The notes: generated by a model from the letters alone, not told the origin. A stretch of 64,000 bases of DNA from Mercurialis annua (GCF_937616625.2 NC_065570.1:19058046-19122045); one strand, 5' to 3'. Shown: positions 37,641 through 51,499, counted from the first letter of the stretch. Translations and numbers: made by a program.

Positions 37641-40600
37641 TAGCGATTTAAGCAAAACGTTTACAAACGTTACAAAACAAATCCAAAGATTTCACCTTTT
37701 CAGCGATTTTAGCCAAACGTTTAGAAACATTACAACACTTATCCAAGCGTTTCGCCTTTTTAGCAATTAAGGCCAAACGCTTACAAACATTACGAAATAA
37801 GACCAAAAGTTTCACATATTTAGCGATTTAAGCCAAACGTTTACAAACGTCACGAAACAAATCCAAACATTTCACCTTTTTAGCGATTTAAGCCAATCGT
37901 TTAAAAACTTTGCAAAAGAGATCCAAATGTTTAAAACGTTACGAAACAAATCCGAACATTACACCTTTTTAGCGATTTATGCCAAACGTTTACAAACCAT
38001 ACGAAACAAATCCAAACGTTTCACATTTTTAGCATATTAAACCAAACATTTACAAACATTACGAAACAAATCCAAACGTTTTCCCATTTTAGCGATTTAA
38101 GCCAAACGTTTAAAATGTTACAAAACAAATCCAAACGTTTCCCCTTTTTAGCGATTTAAGTCAAACATTACGTAACAAATCGAAACGTTTCACATTTTTA
38201 ACGATTGAAGCCAAATGTTTACAAACGTTACGAAACAAATCCAAACGTTTCCCATATTTCGCAATTTAAGCCAAACATTTACAAACGATACGAAGCGAAA
38301 CCAAGCGTTTCACCTTTTTAGCAATTTAAACCAAATGTTTACAAACGTAACGAAACAAATCCAAGTGTTTCACCTATTTAGCAATTTAAACCAAATGTAT
38401 ACAAACGATACGAATCAAATCCAAGGGTTTCACCTTTTTAGAAATTTAAGCCTAACGTTTACAAAAGTTACGAAACAAAACCAACAGTTTCACCTTTTTA
38501 GCGATTTAAGCCAAACGTTTACAAACGGTACGAAACAATTCCAAATGCTTCAACTTTTTAGCGATTTAAGCAAAACGTTTACAAATGCTACGAAACAAAT
38601 CCAAAAGTTTCCTCTTTTTAGCAATTTAGGCCAAACGTTTACAAACATTACGAAACAAATTCAAATGTTTCCCCTTTTTAGTAATTTAAGCCAAACGTTG
38701 ACAAACGTTACGAAACAAATCCAAACGTTTCACCTTTTTTAGCGATTTAAGCCAAACGTTTACAAACGTTACGAAATAAATCCAAATGTTTCACCTTTTT
38801 AGCGATTTAAGCAAACGTTTACAAACACTACAAAACAAATCCAAACGTTTCACCTTTTTAGCGATTTAAGCCAATCATTTACAAACGCTACGAAAAAAAT
38901 CCAAACGTTTCACCTTTTTAGCGATTTAAGCCAAACGTTTACAAGCGCTACGAAACAAATCCAAACGTTTCACCTTTTTAGCAATTTAAGCCAAACGTTT
39001 ACAATCGCTACGAAACAAATCCAAACATTTCACATTTTTAGCGATGTAAGCCAAACGTTTACAAACGTTACGAAACAAAACCAAGCCTTTAACCTTTTTA
39101 GCATTTAAGCCAAACGTTTACAAATATTACAAAACAAATCCAAGCGTTTCACCTTTTTAGCAATTTAAGACAAATGTTTACAAACGTTACGAAGTAAAAC
39201 CAAGCGTTTCACCTTTTTAGCAATTTAAAACAAATGTTTACAAACGTAACAAAACAAATCCAAGCGTTTCACAGTTTTAGCAATTTAAGCCAAATGTTTA
39301 CAAACGTTACGAATGAAATCCAAGCGTTTCACCTTTTTAGCAATTTAAGCTAAACGTTTACAAACGTTAAGAAACAAATCCAACAGTTTCACCTTTTTAG
39401 AGATTTAAGCCAAACGTTTACAAACGTTACGAAACAAATCCAAACGTTTCACCCTTTTAGCGATTTAAACAAAAAGTTTACAAACGTTACGAAACAAATC
39501 CAAGCGTTTCACCTTTTTAGCAATTTAAGCCAAACGTCTAAAAATGTTACAAAACCAATCCAAACGTTTCACCTTTTTTAGCAATTTAAGCCAAACGTTT
39601 ACAAAAGTTACGAAACAAATCCAAACGTTTCATCTTTTTAGCGATTTAAGCCAAACGTTTACAAACGATACGAAATAAATCCAAATGTTTCCCCTTTTTA
39701 GATATTTAAGCCAAACGTTTACAATCGCTACGAAACAAATCCAAACATTTCACATTTTTAGCGATGTAAGCCAAACGTTTACAAACGTTACGAAACAAAA
39801 CCAAGCGTTTCACCTTTTTAGCATTTAAGCCAAACGTTTACAAATATTACAAAACAAATCTTAGCGTTTCACCTTTTTAGCAATTTAAGCCAAATGTTTA
39901 CAAACGTTACGAAATAAATCTTAGCGTTTCACCTTTTTATCAATTTCAGCCAAACGTTTACAAACGTTATTAAACAAATCAAAACGTTTCACCTTTTAAG
40001 CGATTTAAGCCAAACGATTACAAACATTATGAAAAAAAAACAAACGTCTAAAATGCTACGAAACAAATCCGAACGTTTCACATTTTTAGCGATTTAAGCC
40101 AAACGTTTACAACCATTACGAAACAAAACCAATCGTTTACAAACGTTACGAAAAAAAATCCAAATGTTTCACCTTTTTAGCAATTTAAGCCAAACGTTTA
40201 CAAACGTTACGAAGCAAAACCAAGCGTTTCACCTTTTTAGCAATTTAAAACAAATGTTTACAAACGTAACAAAACAAATCCAACAGTTTCACCTTTTTAG
40301 TGATTTAAGCCAAACGTTTACAAACGTTACGAAACAAATCCAAACGTTTCACCTTTTTAGCAATTTAAAACAAATGTTTACAAACGTTAAGAAACAAATC
40401 CAACAGTTTCACCTTTTTAGCGATTTAAGCCAAACGTTTACAAACGTTACGAAACAAATCCAAACGTTTCACCCTTTTAGCGATTTAAACAAAAAGTTTA
40501 CAAACGTTACGAAACAAATCCAAGCGTTTCACCTTTTTAGCAATTTAAGCCAAACGTCTAAAAATGTTACAAAACCAATCCAAACGTTTCACCTTTTTTA

Positions 40601-42127
40601 GTGATTTAAGCCAAACGTTTACAAAAGTTACGAAACAAATCCAAACGTTTCATCTTTTTAGCGATTTAAGCCAAACGTTTACAAACGATACGAAATAAAT
40701 CCAAACGTTTCCCCTTTTTAGATATTTAAGCCAAACGTTTACAATCGCTACGAAACAAATCCAAACATTTCACATTTTTAGCGATGTAAGCCAAACGTTT
40801 ACAAACGTTACGAAACAAAACCAAGCGTTTCACCTTTTTAGCATTTAAGCCAAACGTTTACAAATATTACAAAACAAATCTTAGCGTTTCACCTTTTTAG
40901 CAATTTAAGCCAAATGTTTACAAACGTTACGAAATAAATCTTAGCGTTTCACCTTTTTATCAATTTCAGCCAAACGTTTACAAACGTTATTAAACAAATC
41001 AAAACGTTTCACCTTTTAAGCGATTTAAGCCAAACGATTACAAACATTATGAAAAAAAAAAACAAACGTCTAAAATGCTACGAAACAAATCCGAACGTTT
41101 CACATTTTTAGCGATTTAAGCCAAACGTTTACAACCATTACGAAACAAAACCAATCGTTTACAAACGTTACGAAAAAAAATCCAAATGTTTCACCTTTTT
41201 AGCAATTTAAGCCAAACGTTTACAAACGTTACGAAGCAAAACCAAGCGTTTCACCTTTTTAGCAATTTAAAACAAATGTTTACAAACGTAACAAAACAAA
41301 TCCAAGCGTTTTACAATTTTAGCAATTTAAGCCAAATGTTTACAAACGTTACGAATGAAATCCAAGCGTTTCACCTTTTTAGCAATTTAAGCTAAACGTT
41401 TACAAACGTTACGAAACAAATCCAACAGTTTCACCTTTTTAGCGATTTAAGCCAAACGTTTACAAACGTTACGAAACAAATCCAAACGTTTCACCCTTTT
41501 AGCAATTTAAACAAAAAGTTTACAAACGTTACGAAACAAATCCAAGCGTTTCACCTTTTTAGCAATTTAAGCCAAACGTCTAAAAATGTTACAAAACCAA
41601 TCCAAACGTTTCACCTTTTTTAGCGATTTAAGCCAAACGTTTACAAAAGTTACGAAACAAATCCAAACGTTTCATCTTTTTAGCGATTTAAGCCAAACGT
41701 TTACAAACGATACGAAATAAATCCAAACGTTTCACCTTTTTAGCGATTTAAGCCAAATGTTTACAAACGCTACCAAACAAATCCAAATGTTTCACCTTTT
41801 TAGCGATTTAAGCCAAACGTTTATAAACGCTACTAAACAAATCCAAACATTTCACCTTTTTAGCGATTGAAACCAAACGTTTACAAACGTTACGGAACAA
41901 ATCCAAACGTTTCACCTTTTGAGCGGTTTAAGCCAAATGTTTGCAAACGTTACGAAATAAATCCAAGTGTTTCACCTTTTTAGCAATTTAAGCCAAACGC
42001 TTACAAACTTTACGAAACAAAACCAACGTTTCACATTTTAGCGATTTAAGGCAAACGTTTACAAATGTTACGATATAAATCTAAATGTTTCACCTTTTTC
42101 AGAATTTAAGCCAAACGTTTACAAACG
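37551..42127 (+). repeat. Higher-order repeat of about 4.6 kb, unit 2
   Basis: Second unit of the 4.6-kb repeat. It contains two copies of the 1.02-1.14-kb subunit rather than three, so large units differ in subunit number. Confidence 0.85.
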
Positions 42128-45100
42128 TTACGTATCAAATCCAAACGTTTCCCCTTTTTACAAAACAAATCCAAACGTATAAAACGTTACGAAACAAATC
42201 CAAACGATTCACCTTTTTAGCGATTTAAGCGAAACGTTTACAAACGTTACAAAACAAATCCAAAGATTTCACCTTTTCAGCGATTTTAGCCAAACGTTTA
42301 GAAACATTACGATACTTATCCAAGCGTTTCGCCTTTTTAGCAATTAAAGCCAAACGCTTACAAACATTACGAAATAAGACCAAAAGTTTCACATATTTAG
42401 CGATTTAAGCCAAACGTTTACAAACGTCACGAAACAAATCCAAACATTTCACCTTTTTAGCGATTTAAGCCAATCGTTTAAAAACTTTGCAAAAGAGATC
42501 CAAATGTTTAAAACGTTACGAAACAAATCCAAACATTACACCTTTTTAGCGATTTATGCCAAACGTTTACAAACCATACGAAACAAATCCAAACGTTTCA
42601 CATTTTTAGCATATTAAACCAAAACATTTACAAACATTACGAAACAAATCCAAACGTTTTCCCATTTTAGCGATTTAAGCCAAACGTTTAAAATGTTACA
42701 AAACAAATCCAAACGTTTCCCCTTTTTAGCGATTTAAGTCAAACATTACGTAACAAATCCAAACGTTTCACATTTTTAACGATTGAAGCCAAATGTTTAC
42801 AAACGTTACGAAACAAATCCAAACGTTTCCCATATTTCGCAATTTAAGCCAAACATTTACAAACGATACGAAGCGAAACCAAGCGTTTCACCTTTTTAGC
42901 AATTTTAACCAAATGTTTACAAACGTAACGAAACAAATCCAAGTGTTTCACCTTTTTAGCAATTTAAACCAAATGTATACAAACGATACGAATCAAATCC
43001 AAGGGTTTCACCTTTTTAGAACTTTAAGCCTAACGTTTACAAAAGTTACGAAACAAAACCAATAGTTTCACCTTTTTAGCGATTTAAGCCAAACGTTTAC
43101 AAACGGTACGAAACAATTCCAAATGCTTCACCTTTTTAGCGATTTAAGCCAAACGTTTACAAATGCTACGAAACAAATCCAAAGGTTTCCTCTTTTTAGC
43201 AATTTAGGCCAAACATTTACAAACATTACGAAACAAATCCAAACGTTTCCCCTTTTTAGCAATTTAAGCCAAACGTTGACAAACGTTACGAAACAAATCC
43301 AAACGTTTCACCTTTTTTAGCGATTTAAGCCAAACGTTTACAAACGTTACGAAACAAATCCAAATGTTTCACCTTTTTAGCGATTCAAGCAAACGTTTAC
43401 AAACACTACGAAACAAATCCAAACGTTTCACCTTTTTAGCGATTTAAGCCAAACGTTTACAAACGCTACGAAACAAATCCAAACGTTTCACCTTTTTAGC
43501 GATTTAAGCCAAACGTTTACAAACGCTACGAAACAAATCCAAACGTTTCACCTTTTTAGCAATTTAAGCCAAACGTTTACAATCGCTACGAAACAAATCC
43601 AAACATTTCACATTTTTAACGATGTAAGCCAAACGTTTACAAACGTTACGAAACAAAACCAAGCGTTTCACCTTTTTAGCATTTAAGCCAAACATTTACA
43701 AATATTACAAAACAAATCTTAGCGTTTCACCTTTTTAGCAATTTAAGCCAAATGTTTACAAACGTTACGAAATAAATCTTAGCGTTTCACCTTTTTATCA
43801 ATTTAAGCCAAACGTTTACAAACGTTATAAAACAAATCAGAACATTTCACCTTTTAAGCGATTTAAGCCAAACGATTACAAACATTATGAAAAAAAAACA
43901 AACGTCTAAAATGCTACGAAACAAATCCGAACGTTTCACATTTTTAGCGATTTAAGCCAAACGTTTACAACCATTACGAAACAAAACCAATCGTTTACAA
44001 ACGTTACGAAAAAAATCCAAATGTTTCACCTTTTTAGCAATTTAAGCCAAACGTTTACAAACGTTACAAAACAAATCCAAACGTTTCCCCTTTTTAGCGA
44101 TTTAAGCCGAACGTTTACAAACGTTACGAAACAAAACAAAACGTTTCACCTTTTTAGCTATTTAAGCCAAACGTTAACAAACATTACAAAACAAAACAAA
44201 AACATTTTTAGCGATTTGAGCCGAATGTTTCCAAACGTTTCACCTATTTAGCGATTTAAGCCCAATGTTTACAAACGCTACGAAACAAATCCAAGCATTT
44301 TACCTTTTTAGCAAATTAAACAAAACGTTTACAAACGTTACGAAACAAAACCAAATGTTTCACCTTTTTAGCGATTTAAGCCAAACGTTTACAAACGTTA
44401 CAAAACAAATCTAAATGTTTCACCTTTTTAGCGATTAAAGCCAAACGCTTACAAACGTTACGAAAGAAATCCAAACATTTCACCTTTTTAGCAATTTAAA
44501 TCCAAACGTTTCACCTTTTTAGCGATTTAAGCCAAATGTTTACAAACGTTACGAAACAAATCCAAACGTTTCACCTTTTTTAGCGATTTAAGCCAAACGT
44601 TTACAAACGTTACGAAACAAATCCAAATGTTTCACCTTTTTAGCGATTTAAGCCAAACGTTTACAAACGCTACGAAACATATCCAAACATTTCACCTTTT
44701 TAGCGATTTAAGCCAAACGTTTACAAACGCTACGAAACAAATCCAAACGTTTCACCTTTTTAGCGATTTAAGCCAAACGTTTACAAGCGCTACGAAACAA
44801 ATCCAAACGTTTCACCTTTTTAGCAATTTAAGCCAAACGTTTACAATCGCTACGAAACAAATCCAAACATTTCACATTTTTAGCGATGTAAGCCAAACGT
44901 TTATAAACGTTACGAAACAAAACCAAGCCTTTAACCTTTTTAGCATTTAAGCCAAACGTTTACAAATATTACAAAAAAAATCCAAGCGTTTCACCTTTTT
45001 AGCAATTTAAGACAAATGTTTACAAACGTTACGAAATAAATCTTAGCATTTCACCTTTTTTATCAATTTAAGCCAAACGTTTACAAACGTTATAAAACAA

Positions 45101-45950
45101 ATCAAAACGTTTCACCTTTTAAGCGATTTAAGCCAAATGATTACAAACATTATGAAAAAAAACCAAACGTCTAAAATGCTACGAAACAAATCCAAACGTT
45201 TCACATTTTTAGCGATTTAAGCCAAACGCTTACAAACATTACGAAACACAACCAATCGTTTACAAACGTTACGAAAAAAATCCAAATGTTTCACCTTTTT
45301 AGCAATTTAAGCCAAACGTTTACAAACGTTACGAAACAAATCCAAATGTTTCCCCTTTTTAGCTATTTAAGCCGAACGTTATCAAACATAACAAAACAAA
45401 ACCAAAAGTTTTTTAGCGATTTAAGCCGACTGTTTCCAAACGTTATGAAACAAATCCAAACGTTTCACCTATTTAGCGATTTAAGCCCAATGTTTACAAA
45501 CGCTACGAAACAAATCCAAGCATTTTACCTTTTTAGCAATTTAAACGAAACGTTTACAAACGTTACGAAACAAAACCAAATGTTTCACCTTTTAAGCGAT
45601 TTAAGCCAAACGTTTACAAACGTTACAAAACAAATCTAAATGTTTCACCTTTTTAGCGATTAAAGCCACACTTTATAAACGTTACGAAAGAAATCCAAAC
45701 ATTTCACCTTTTTAGCAATTTAAATCCAAACGTTTCACCTTTTTAGCGATTTAAGCCGAACGTTTACAAACGTTATGAAACAAATCCAAACGTTGCACCT
45801 TTTTTAGAAATTTAAGCCACACGTTTCACCTTTTTAGTGATTTAAGCCAAACGTTTACAAACGTTACAAAACAAATCCAAACGTTTCACCTTTTAAGCGA
45901 TTTAAGCCAAACGTTTACAAACGCTATGAAACTAATCCAAACGTTTAAAA
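42128..45950 (+). repeat. Higher-order repeat of about 4.6 kb, unit 3 (partial)
   Basis: Starts like units 1 and 2, then turns near 44.0 kb into sequence resembling 26.95-27.9 kb (TAGCTATTTAAGCC and following monomers). The large unit was reshuffled here. Confidence 0.75.
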
Positions 45951-46089
45951 CGTTATGAAACCCTTTTTAGCAATTTAAGCAAGACGGTTACAAACGTTAT
46001 AAAACAAAACCAAACATTTCACCTTTTTAGCGATTTAAAACAAACGTTTACAAACGCTACGAAACAAATCCAAATGTTTTACCTTTTTA

Positions 46090-48380
46090 GCGATTTAAGC
46101 CAAACGTTTACAAACGTTACGAATCAAATCCAAATGTTTCACCTTCTTTAGCGATTTAAGCCAAACGTTTACAAATGTTTCACCTTTTTAGAGATTTAAG
46201 CCAAACGTTTACAAACGTTACGAAACAAAATAGGACGTTTAACCTTTTTTGCGATTTAAGCCAAACGTTTATAAACATTACGAATAAAAACCAAACGTTT
46301 AAAACGTTATGAAACAAATCCATGCCTTTCACCTTTTTAGATATTTAAGCCAAACATTTATTAACGTTTATTGAAATAAATCCAAACGTTTCACATTTTT
46401 AGCAGTTTAAGCCAAACATTTACAAACGTTGCGAAAGAAATCCAAACGTTTCATGTTTTTAGCAATTTAAGATAAACGTTTACAAACGTTTCACCTTTTT
46501 AGCGATTTAAGCCTAACGTTTACAAACGTTGCGAAACAAATCCAATCTTTACGAAACAAAACCAAACGTTTACAAACTTTACGAAACTAATCCAAGCGTT
46601 TCACCTTTTTAGCAATTTAAGCGAAATGTTTACAAACGTAACGAAACTAATCCAAGCGTTTCACCTTTTAAGCAATTTAAGCAAAACGTTTACAAACGTT
46701 ACGAAACAAATCCAATCGTTTCATCTTTTTAGCGATTTAAGCCGAACGTTTACAAACGTTACGAAACAAAACCAAACGTATCACCTTTTTAGCGATTTAA
46801 CCCAAACGTTTACAAAAGTTACGAAACAAATTTAAACGTTTCCCCATTTTATTGATTTAAGCCAAACGTTTAAAACGTTACGAAACAAATCCAAACGTTT
46901 CACATTTTTAACGATTGAAACTAAACGCTTACAAACGTTATGAAAAAAATCCAAACGTTTCCCATATTTAGCAATTAAAGCCAAACGTTTACAAACATTG
47001 CGAAGCAAAACCAAGTGTTTCACCTTTTTGGCAATTTAAATGAAACGTTTACAAATGCAACGAAACAAATCCAAGAGTTTCACCTTTATAGAAATTTAAG
47101 CCAAATGTTTACAAACGTTACGAAACAAATCCAAGAGTTTCACCTTTTTAGCGATTTAAGACAAATGTTTACAAACGCTACGAAACAAATCCAAACGTTT
47201 CACCTTTTTAGCGATTTAAGCCAAACGTTTACAAACGTTACGAATCAAATCCAAATGTTTCACCTTCTTTAGCGATTTAAGCCAAACGTTTACAAACGTT
47301 ACGAAACAAATCCAAACGTTTCACCTTTTTAGAGATTTAAGCCAAACGTTTACAAACGTTACGAAACAAAATAGGACGTTTAACATTTTTTGCGATTTAA
47401 GCCAAACGTTTATAAACATTACGAATAAAAACCAAACGTTTAAAACGTTATGAAACAAATCCATGCCTTTCAGCTTTTTAGATATTTAAGCCAAACATTT
47501 ATTAACGTTTATTGAAATAAATCCAAATGTTTCACATTTTTAGCAGTTTAAGCCAAACATTTACAAACGTTGCGAAAGAAATCCAAACGTTTCATGTTTT
47601 TAGTATTTAAGATAAACGTTTACAAACGTTACAAAACAAATCCAAACGTTTCACCTTTTTATCGATTTAAGCCTAACGTTTACAAACATTGCGAAACAAA
47701 TCCAATCTTTACGAAACAAAACCAAACGTTTACAAACTTTACGAAACTAATCCAAGCGTTTCACCTTTTTAGCAATTTAAACGAAATGTTTACAAACGTA
47801 ACGAAACTAATCCAAGCGTTTCACCTTTTAAGCAATTTAAGCAAAACGTTTACAAACGTTACGAAACAAATCCAACCGTTTCATCTTTTTTGCGATTTAA
47901 GCCGAACGTTTACAAACGTTACGAAACAAAACCAAACGTTTCACCTTATTAGCGATTTAACCCAAACGTTTACAAACGTTATGAAACAAATTCAAACGTT
48001 TCCCCATTTTAGTGATTTAAGCCAAACGTTTAAAACGTTGTGAAACAAATCCAAACGTTTCACATTTTTAACGATTGAAACCAAACGCTTACAAACATTA
48101 CGAAACAAATCCAAACGTTTCCCATATTTAGCAATTAAAGCCAAACGTTTACAAACATTACGAAGCAAAACCAAGCGTTTCACCTTTTTGGCAATTTAAA
48201 TGAAACGTTTACAAACGCAACGAAACAAATCCAAGCGTTTCACCTTTATAGCAATTTAGGCCAAATGTTTACAAACGTTATGAAACAAATCCAAGCGTTT
48301 CACCTTTTTAGCAATTTAAGCCAAACGTTTACAAATAGTACGAAAGAAATCCAAACCTTTCACCTTTTTAGCGATTTAAG
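46090..48380 (+). repeat. 1141-bp tandem duplication near the right end of the array
   Basis: TAGGACGTTTAAC occurs at 46231 and 47372, 1141 bases apart. Accompanying variants repeat in the same order (CCATGCCTTTCA, TTATTAACGTTTATTG, CCCCATTTTA). Confidence 0.9.
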
Positions 48381-50345
48381 ACAAACGTTTACAAACGCTA
48401 CGAAACAAATCCAAACGGTTAACCTTTTTAGCGATTTAAACCAAACTTTTACAAACGTTACGAAACAAATCCAAACGTTTAGACCGTTTTAGCAATTTAA
48501 GCCAAACGTTGAAAAACGTGATGAAACTAATCCAAACGTTTCACCTTTTTAGAGATTTAAGCCAAACATTTCCAAAGGTATTTACAAACGTTACGAAAAA
48601 AATCCAAGTATTTCACCTTTTTAGGAATTTAAGTAAAACGTTTACAAACATTACAAAATAAATCCAAGCGTTTCACCTTTTTAGCAATTTAAGCCAAACG
48701 TTTACAAAAGTTACGAAAAAAATCCAAATGTATCACCTTTTTAGCGATTTAAGCCAAACGTTTACAAAGGTTATGAAACAAACCCAAATGTTTCTCCTAT
48801 TTAGCAAATTAAGCCAAACGTTTAGAAACAGTACGAAACAAATCCAAGCGTTTCACATTTTTAGCAATTTCAGCCCAATGTTTACAAACTCTACGAAACA
48901 AATCCAAGCGTTTCACCTTTTTAGCGATTTAAGCCGAACGTTTACAAACGTTACGAAACAAATTCAAGCGTTTCACCTTTTTAGCGATTTAAGCCGAATG
49001 TTTACAAACGCTACGAAACAAATCCAAGCGTTTCACCTTTTTAGCGATTTAAACCAAAGGTTTACAAACTTTACGAAAGATAACTAAATGTTTCACCTTT
49101 TTAGCGATATAAGCCAAACGTTTACAAACATTACAAAACAAATCCAACCGTTTCACCTTTTTAGAGATTTAAGCCAAAAGTTTACAAACGTTTTGAAACA
49201 AATCCAAACGTTTGACCTTTTTGGCAATTTAAATCCAAACGTTTCACCTTTTTAGCGATTTAAGCCAAACGTTTCAAACATTACGAAACAAATCCAAATA
49301 TTTCACCTTTTTCGCGATATAAGCCAAACGTTTCACCTTTTTGGCGATTTGAGCCAAACATTTACAAACATTGCGAAACAAATTCAAACGCATCACCTTT
49401 TTAACAATTTAAGCCAAACATTTACAAACATTACGAAACAAATCCAAACGTCTAACCTTTTTAGCGATTTAAGCCCAACGCTTACAAATGTTACGAAACA
49501 AATCCAAACTTTTCATCTTTTTAGCGATTGAAGACAAACGTTTACAAATATTACGAAACAAATCAAAAAGTTACAATACAAATCCAAACGTTTCACCTTT
49601 TCAGCGATTTAAGGCAAACGTTTACAAACGTTACGAAACAAATTCAAACGTTTCACCCTTTTTAGCGATTTAAATCCAAACATATACAAACGTTACGAAA
49701 CAAATCTAAACGTTTCACTTTTTTAGCGATTTAAGCCAAACGTTAACAAACGTTACGAAACAAAACCAAACGTTTCACCTTTTTAGCGATTTAAGCCAAA
49801 CGTTTACAGTCGCTATGAAACAAATCCAAACGTTTCACCTTTTCAGCAATTTAAGACAAACGTTATGAAACAAATCCAAACATTTCATCTTTTTAGCGAT
49901 TTAAGCCAAACGTTGAAAAACGTTATGAAACAAATCCAAACGTTTCACCTTTTTAGCGATTTAAGCCAAACGTTTACAAACCTTACGAAACAAATCCAAA
50001 CGTTTCACCTTTTTTGCGATTTAAGCCAAACATTTACAAACATTACAAAATAAAACCAAACGTTTAAAACGTTACGAAACAAATCCAAGCGTTTCACCTA
50101 TTTAGGAATTTAAGCCAAACTTTTATAAATGTTACGAAACAAATCCAAACTTTCACCTTTTTGGCGATTTAAGTCAAACATTTACAAGTTACGAAACAAA
50201 TCCAAACTTTTCACCTTTTTAAAGCCAAACGTTTACAAACGTTACGAAACAAATCCAAACATTACGAAAGAAAACCAAACGTTTACAAACGTTATGAAAC
50301 AAATCCAAGCATTTTACCTTTTTAGCCATTTAAGCGAAACGTTTA

Positions 50346-51073
50346 TGTGACGACCCAAATTATTGAGCCGCGAATGGCGCTAGGGAATAAGAGTGGTTGC
50401 TCCAAAATCTGTAGCAAGCCTATTTTTCTAAAACCTTTTTCTCAAATAATAATCAAATAAAGACTTCATAAACGCAAGCACATATGTCATATTTACATAT
50501 CATACAAATACATATACACGTGGGCATATCACTTCCGTTCTGCTTACGTACTAGCCCAGCTGTACCATATACAAACTAGCGTTTGTCACATCACGGGCGT
50601 CTAGCCTCGTGAGACAAAATAACTAACATAGTCCACAAAAAGATATAAACAAACAAAGCCATATAAACAACAACGTAATACGACTGTTACTGGCCACGAC
50701 TCTGTCAACTGAAGGTTATCACTACTGCAGCGCTACGGAGTCAAGAACTATACATGTACTGCTGACTTTCCGATCCCAAAATGGACTCTAGCTAAGTTCA
50801 GACACTAAGCACCTAAAAAGTTTAACAACAACAGAGTCAGACTATGCTGAGTAAGCTTGCAATTTACTAACGGTATTATAAAATAACACCGCATATCAAA
50901 TAAAGCGTTAATACAAAAATACATATAGTCAAGCGTTTTATCCTTTCAAAACTAAAAGCCTGAAACTTAATACTACATACTATCATTTATCACGTATATC
51001 AAAATTCAAATTGACCATTTAACCTTTGGCCCGGTCACGGGATAATTCCACCGAGTTCAACCGCTGCCAGTCT
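50346..51073 (-). mobile_element. Partial gypsy-type LTR, inverted, related to the solo LTR
   Basis: The satellite stops after AAACGTTTA and non-satellite DNA begins TGTGACGACCCA. Read against the reverse complement of the solo LTR end (9970-10055) there is clear similarity: CGACCCA, CGCG, GGCGCTAGGG, CCAAAA and GTAGC.AGCC appear in order. It is therefore the 3' part of a related LTR on the - strand. After 728 bases it is cut by the second CACTA element; the remainder would lie beyond the window. No coding sequence seen. Confidence 0.75.
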
Positions 51074-51490
51074 CACTACTAGAAAACAACTCATTTGCGA
51101 CGGATTTTAGTGACGGAATAAATTTTCGTCGCTAATTTACCAATTTGCGACGGATTATATATCCGTCGCCGTTGTCCCAAGAAAGAAAGGCGGGCTTTGG
51201 CGGGATGCTCCCCGCCAAAATTTGCGACGGACTATCCGTCGCAAAACCTTCATGACCGTCGCAAAAATTGGAGTAGAGCTCCCGCCAATTTTTGCTTCCC
51301 AAATTTGGCGACGGAATTGACATTCCGTCGCCAAATGGGACCAAATTAGCGACAAATTGTCTTATCCGTCACTAATTTTTGCGACGGATAAGAATATATG
51401 TCGCTAAATGACTTATAAGTGATATGTATCGTTTCACTTACAAGACAGTGACAGATTGTAATTGGGTTAGCGACGGACACGATTCCGTCG
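51074..51490. repeat. Left terminus and subterminal repeats of CACTA-2
   Basis: Terminal CACTACTAGAAAA followed by about 15 copies of TTTGCGACGGA, TCCGTCGC and variants in both orientations up to TCCGTCGCTAATTTT at 51485. Presumed transposase-binding region. Confidence 0.9.
51196..51219. repeat. Perfect 9-bp hairpin in the CACTA-2 subterminal zone
   Basis: TTTGGCGGG (51196-51204) and CCCGCCAAA (51211-51219) are exact complements around the loop ATGCTC. Further GGCGGG and CCCGCC copies lie on either side (51188, 51280). Confidence 0.85.
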
Positions 51491-51499
51491 CTAATTTTT

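Larger units (their letters stand above)
16208..50345 (+). repeat. 60-bp satellite array, block C (34 kb, forward)
   Basis: About 570 forward monomers with no foreign insert that I could find. 16741-16800 matches the apparent consensus. In decamer register (from 16745) four of six decamers begin AAAC. Most differences between monomers fall at the five CpG sites. Open frames of 60-225 codons here encode a 20-residue period (for example QTFTNVTKQIQ) and are a by-product of the 60-base period. Higher-order structure is listed separately. Confidence 0.97.

Noticed and set aside
16208..50345. Regular direct repeats suggesting a CRISPR array
   Set aside because: There are no unique spacers; the whole period is repeated and the context is a eukaryotic genome.
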